Made by a program: the position numbers and the translations under genes. The notes below the pieces were generated by a model that was given only the letters and a program-made list of their open reading frames with translations, had not been told where the DNA came from and searched no databases. A DNA stretch of 64,000 nucleotides from Puccinia triticina (taxonomy: Eukaryota; Basidiomycota; Pucciniomycetes; Pucciniales; Pucciniaceae): assembly GCF_026914185.1 (NCBI RefSeq), contig NC_070565.1:5642001-5706000 (forward strand), in the 5' to 3' direction. Below, piece after piece: positions 60,122 to 64,000 of this stretch; positions within the stretch are counted from its first letter, which is position 1, and each line of letters begins with the position of its first letter.

Positions 60122-62333
60122 CAATCGCTTGCGATTCTCCTGGAGTAGTCCCCCTAAATCCTCCCTACAATCCATGACAGATATCTCCTGCTGTGAGCCT
60201 GTGATGATGGTGAGAATTCTGAGCGATAACGGATAAAGCAAGTTTGAGTAAGGTTTCCTTTATTAAATAAATGCAGTAATCATCAACGACATCTCTGGCC
60301 CCCAATCAGATCATAGAGCCGCCACGGTTGAACCATCAGAGTACTCCACACCCAAAAAGCCATCACTTTTATCGGTTTGTCGTAAAAAATAATAACCACC
60401 TTGATTACTTGTACGCATTTTCAAAGATCAGGACAACAAAAGGGTATCTTTTGCTGGAATACTGACTAGACATTCGCAGACTGAATGGATTTGCTGACAA
60501 CGGATGATGTATGTATTGGAGTCTTGTAGGGAAGGATGTATACATCATCGAGCGCGTTGTTCGTCGTGCTCTTGTTCGCATTGTTTCCCAGTGGCCTTAC
60601 TACGATCATCAGAGACCCTCATGTCTCGGCGCAATTCGAAACATGGGACTACCATCAGACTTCGCATAAAATAGGTCAACGCTGGAAAAAGGGCTCCAAC
60701 AATGATAACTAGCTGGCCTTGGGTTCCGTCGTATTAATATGAACCGAAACGTGAGTTATGTTGTTTGGATTTTTTTTTCAGGTTTGGCTCAATAGTTGCG
60801 CTCAATGTGTTGTCTATGCCCGCACCCTATATATAGTTCCTTTCTCGCGGTTATGTGCTGATTTGCTGCACTAGCGGCTGCACTTCGGTCTCAGCTGGAC
60901 TCCTCATCGAATCGAAGACAAAGAAACGTTTTAGTAGATGAAATCTTTGTGCCGTACTTTTTTCCTCTGCGAATGATAACATCGTGATCAAATCATGCAT
61001 CAGAAAAATGAGTCAAGCCCGTAAGAGGAGGTGAGGAGCGGCGCTGTTAAGGAGATAGGACCAAAATTTATTTGTTGAACCTTTTTTACTAAATCCAACC
61101 AACTTGCGCGAATGCCAAAGTGTCGCATGGCATCGTTGTATCTTCCATCATGGGCTTTCGTATGGCCCGAAGTTGATGCGAGTTAACAGACCAGAGAGTA
61201 GCAATTGACGAAGAGCAAAGCTCGGCCACCAACGACACAGAATGGCTTTCCTCGGCTTCCTTTCCCCTTTTTGTCTGGCTCGTAGACTGCCAGCCTCGTT
61301 TTAATTGTTCCACCCCGCGTTGTCCACAAAAGGCCAATGATACAAGAACACAGATTTGTTTGGAATGGCTGACAAGCTATTTGCTGCAAAAAAAGGAGTC
61401 GAGAAGTGAGTAGGAAATGCCCACAGCTGAGTCTTATCAGCTGATGGGTGATGTGATTGACTCCTGATCAAGCTGGGCATCAAATCATCATTGTCACTCT
61501 CAACATTGGCGGAGACTGTCTGAGTAAAGATCACGGGACTGTGAGATCGATGGCAGTTACATACAAATATTTATGAAGCTGGGAAAAGGTGTGCTGGCCA
61601 AGACCCTGAAGTTGAACAGACGAGGGAACATTGAGGCCCGGCTTGGCGAAGCATCCAGGAATCTCTGCAGGTCGATAGCGTTGATCAGTTGAATGTTTGG
61701 CAAGTCATCGGACTGGAATGGGTCAAACCTGTGGAAGCTCGGTGACTACGCTGCCAGATGATCAGACGAAGGTATATTTGCAGCTGCTTGCTGGAGGGTG
61801 TGTTTCCGGATTCCGGACTTGCCAGTTCTTTTCACCGTACAGAGTGTTCCGAGTAGTTATAGACCAGTATATATCAGTTGGGGCCCGTTGTCGGCGTGTG
61901 ACTAGTAACGAAGTGTTTGCTGAAGGAGTGACTTGCTGATAACTCGCAACTCCACCACCGTCGACTCGTCTACAGTCCAGCTTGGCCGTCTTTCTCTCCC
62001 GCTTGGCTTTACGAACCCCTCGAGCACACACCCTCAACCGTTGTCTCTTCCCACCCTCTTCCAGCTCTGCTGTCCGAGCCTCGATCATCCTTCATCAGAC
62101 TATAAGACCCTTTCTTCCGCACCCTCCAGCCATCCCCATCATTCCATCACCATCATCATCATCATCATCTTCCCGCCTTTCCAGTTATAAATTTGTACTT
62201 GCAACAGTTTTTTCCCATCTGCCCTGATCATATAACCTTCTCCGGCCTATCCCATCCCCTGTTTACTACCACTCTCCCCATCGCATCTCGACGAACCACC
62301 CCAACCTTAATCTTACCAACTTACCAACGCAAG
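60122..62333. other. Unique intergenic DNA right of the triplication
   Basis: No convincing gene. A minus-strand 69-codon frame (60,032-60,241) crosses the repeat edge, but it has no motif and no clear splice partner. Minus-strand frames at 61,089-61,534 overlap and look random. A TATA-like tatatata lies near 60,829. From about 62,000 the DNA becomes pyrimidine-rich (ctc/ccatc), typical of the promoter and leader of a highly expressed fungal gene, and includes a (CAT)n run at 62,145-62,169. Confidence 0.4.
62145..62169. repeat. (CAT)n microsatellite in the leader of the downstream gene
   Basis: About eight CAT units with one CAC variant, inside a pyrimidine-rich stretch 165-190 bases before the start codon at 62,334. 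Confidence 0.7.
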
Positions 62334-63564
62334 ATGTCCAACACCGTTGCCGAAGCCGTCCCAGCCACCCAACCTGCCGTCCAAACCCCGGCCGCTGTCG
62401 ACACCACCGCCGAGCCAGCCACTCAGAACAAACGGTTCAGCAACGTTCAGAAGACTGTTGGCTCCAAAGCAAAGTTAGTTTATCCACTCGCTTGACCTAC
62501 CATCTGTCGCTCGATCCATTATGTTTATTCCGCTACTCTCATGGTTTGCACTCACAGGGCGTTCCTCGATGCTTTCCACACCGCGGGTGAACACATCCGT
62601 GGCAACATTAATGCTGCCCTCGTTAGTAGTCTTACCCTTTTTCACCAAATCCTTTTTGCCCTGTCATCTGACTGTGCTGTGACCCGTTTGAAATGGCTTA
62701 ATAGGACGGAGCCGGTGACGCTATTGCAGGGCGAAAGGCTGGAAAAGTAACTGGTCGCAAGTCTGGCGAACAAGCTTCGCGAACCATTGAACCCACTGTT
62801 CCCGCTACCACCGAGCCTGCCGTTGCAATTGCTGCTACCGCCCCCGCTGCAGCTGAAACAAAGTGATTATCCCTTCCTCTTTTCCATTATCATTTCACTA
62901 CATGTGATCCTGGTTGCAAGGCTGCGTTACTTTTTCCGCGCTTTTTTCTCTTCATCTCCAAAAATATACACATGTATCTCACTCGCAGCTAGCTGTTTGA
63001 AGCATATGAAATCGAAACAGTGTATCGCCCGACAACATACGCATTGCCAACAATAAGCAAATGCTTGGAACTAATCGCTTTTTGATCTTCTATCTCTGCT
63101 CGTAGTGCTACTGGTGAGGCCACCGCTGCTCAGCAACCCGATGAGAAAAAGTTTGTTGTCGGCCAATTCATCAACACTAGCTTCAAGTAAGTCAAGCCCG
63201 ATGTCACGTGCACTTTGCCCACAGGAATTTACGCTTTTGACTTTTTTTCTTTCAGGCGCACCGCCACCCTGGTACACCGCGTCGGCGGATCATTGAGGTC
63301 CAAGAGTACCAGCACCGTCGTAAGTCAAGAATGCACTGATCTATCCTGTGTGTTTCGCCTGCTCACAGTTTTATGACCCCGTTCGCGACACAGGACTCGC
63401 TTGGCAACACTCTTTCTAACGGCAAACAACGTGCCTCTCGCCGCTTCAGCCGTGCACCCAAGGTTGCTGACGGTACAGTAGTCGAAGAATCTTCAGCCAC
63501 CGCTACCCCAGTGCCTGCCGAAGCCCCTCTCGCCGCCGCACCGGCAGCCGCCACGACAGCTTAG
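62334..63564 (+). CDS. Small Ala/Thr-rich protein of unknown function, six exons
   Basis: Not recognised. Exons 62334-62473, 62558-62621, 62705-62862, 63106-63186, 63256-63319 and 63394-63564 join into a 225-residue frame. The N-terminus (MSNTVAEAVPATQPAV) and C-terminus are Ala/Pro/Thr-rich and probably disordered, with no signal peptide or membrane segment. Two central parts look related: exon 2 plus the start of exon 3 (FLDAFHTAGEHIRGNINAAL, then DGAGDAIAGR) and exon 5 plus the start of exon 6 (TLVHRVGGSLRSKS, then DSLGNTLSNGK). Both exons are exactly 64 bases, enter in phase 2 and leave in phase 0. If intron 3 is retained, a stop follows at once, giving a 121-residue form. The pyrimidine-rich leader and basic, low-complexity make-up suggest an abundant small protein, but this is inference. 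Confidence 0.75.
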
Positions 63565-63897
63565 AATCTTTGTTGAATTTACATACCTACGTATACCCCC
63601 ACCTTATCCATTCGCTCCATTCAGTTGGGATAATACTTTGATCTATACCATAAGCTTTTTGCCCCATATATACATGTCATACCACGAAAAAAGTATTGAA
63701 TTATGTTGTTTTCTTGCATCACCTGATGCCATTTCTTCAAGCTCCTCCCCCTTTCTTTGCCTTGTTATTTTTTTAATTTCCTTTTGGTTGCACAATGTTT
63801 TTTCTCTTTTGCTTTTGTTTAAACATATCCTTCTATTTTTTTTTTTTTGTAACTCAATGCTTATGTAAACTCCCCATATACCCTGCAACGGCCGAGG

Positions 63898-63903
63898 AAT
63901 AAA
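63898..63903 (+). promoter_or_regulatory. Poly(A) signal downstream of the Ala-rich gene
   Basis: An aataaa hexamer 334 bases after the stop codon, following a long T-rich stretch (63,625-63,850). It is the only canonical hexamer I noticed between the stop and the window end. Confidence 0.4.
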
Positions 63904-64000
63904 GCTTTTTTCATATCTGTTTTACCTCAAAAGATCACATCTGGTTTGATTATGCTGCGCTCAAGTCATATCAGCTTTTGCTCAATAGACTGGGAGATCC

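Overview
This window is nuclear DNA from an intron-rich, transposon-rich fungus, most likely a basidiomycete of the rust lineage (Pucciniales). Genes are split by short GT..AG introns of about 55-150 bases, housekeeping genes are scattered among decayed repeats, and repeats and some gene bodies are strongly CpG-poor. The lineage is an inference; nothing here fixes the species.

Layout. Bases 1-8,500 are mostly degenerate repeats around one OTU-type cysteine protease gene with an apparent frameshift (6,408-7,494). Ribosomal protein eL32 lies at 8,644-9,110, with a probable 5'-UTR intron. Bases 9,111-14,100 hold foldback and MITE-like inverted repeats, a SINE-like tRNA-related patch and a minisatellite. 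At 14,145-16,123 is a complete seven-exon MAEA/Fyv10 (GID9) gene of the CTLH/GID ubiquitin ligase.

From 15,895, inside the last MAEA exon, to 60,121 the window is one 14.74-kb segment repeated three times head to tail (15,895-30,636; 30,637-45,379; 45,380-60,121). Only four differences were noticed between copies. Each unit holds the last 75 codons of MAEA, a large unrecognised secreted-protein gene, an intron-containing tRNA-Ala(AGC), a five-exon COG2 gene on the minus strand, and a 904-bp element with 29-bp terminal inverted repeats. Copy 1 keeps MAEA whole; copies 2 and 3 carry only a chimeric remnant of its C-terminal RING-like region.

The unrecognised gene is the most unusual object. 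I could reconstruct 30 exons by hand into a continuous 1,267-residue frame: a signal peptide, four leader exons, then a five-exon cassette (A-B-C-D-E) repeated five times with conserved intron phases and recurring motifs. A roughly 360-residue hydrophilic linker sits before the last cassette. It has no family I recognise. Most of its body is nearly free of CpG, while its first exons and both flanking housekeeping genes are CpG-rich.

After the triplication, 60,122-62,333 shows no convincing gene. A small six-exon Ala-rich protein gene (62,334-63,564) with an internal exon duplication closes the window. MAEA (protein turnover), COG2 (Golgi trafficking), eL32 (translation) and the tRNA are unrelated housekeeping functions. 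They look linked by position rather than by pathway, and the triplication raises the dosage of the secreted protein, tRNA-Ala and COG2 together.
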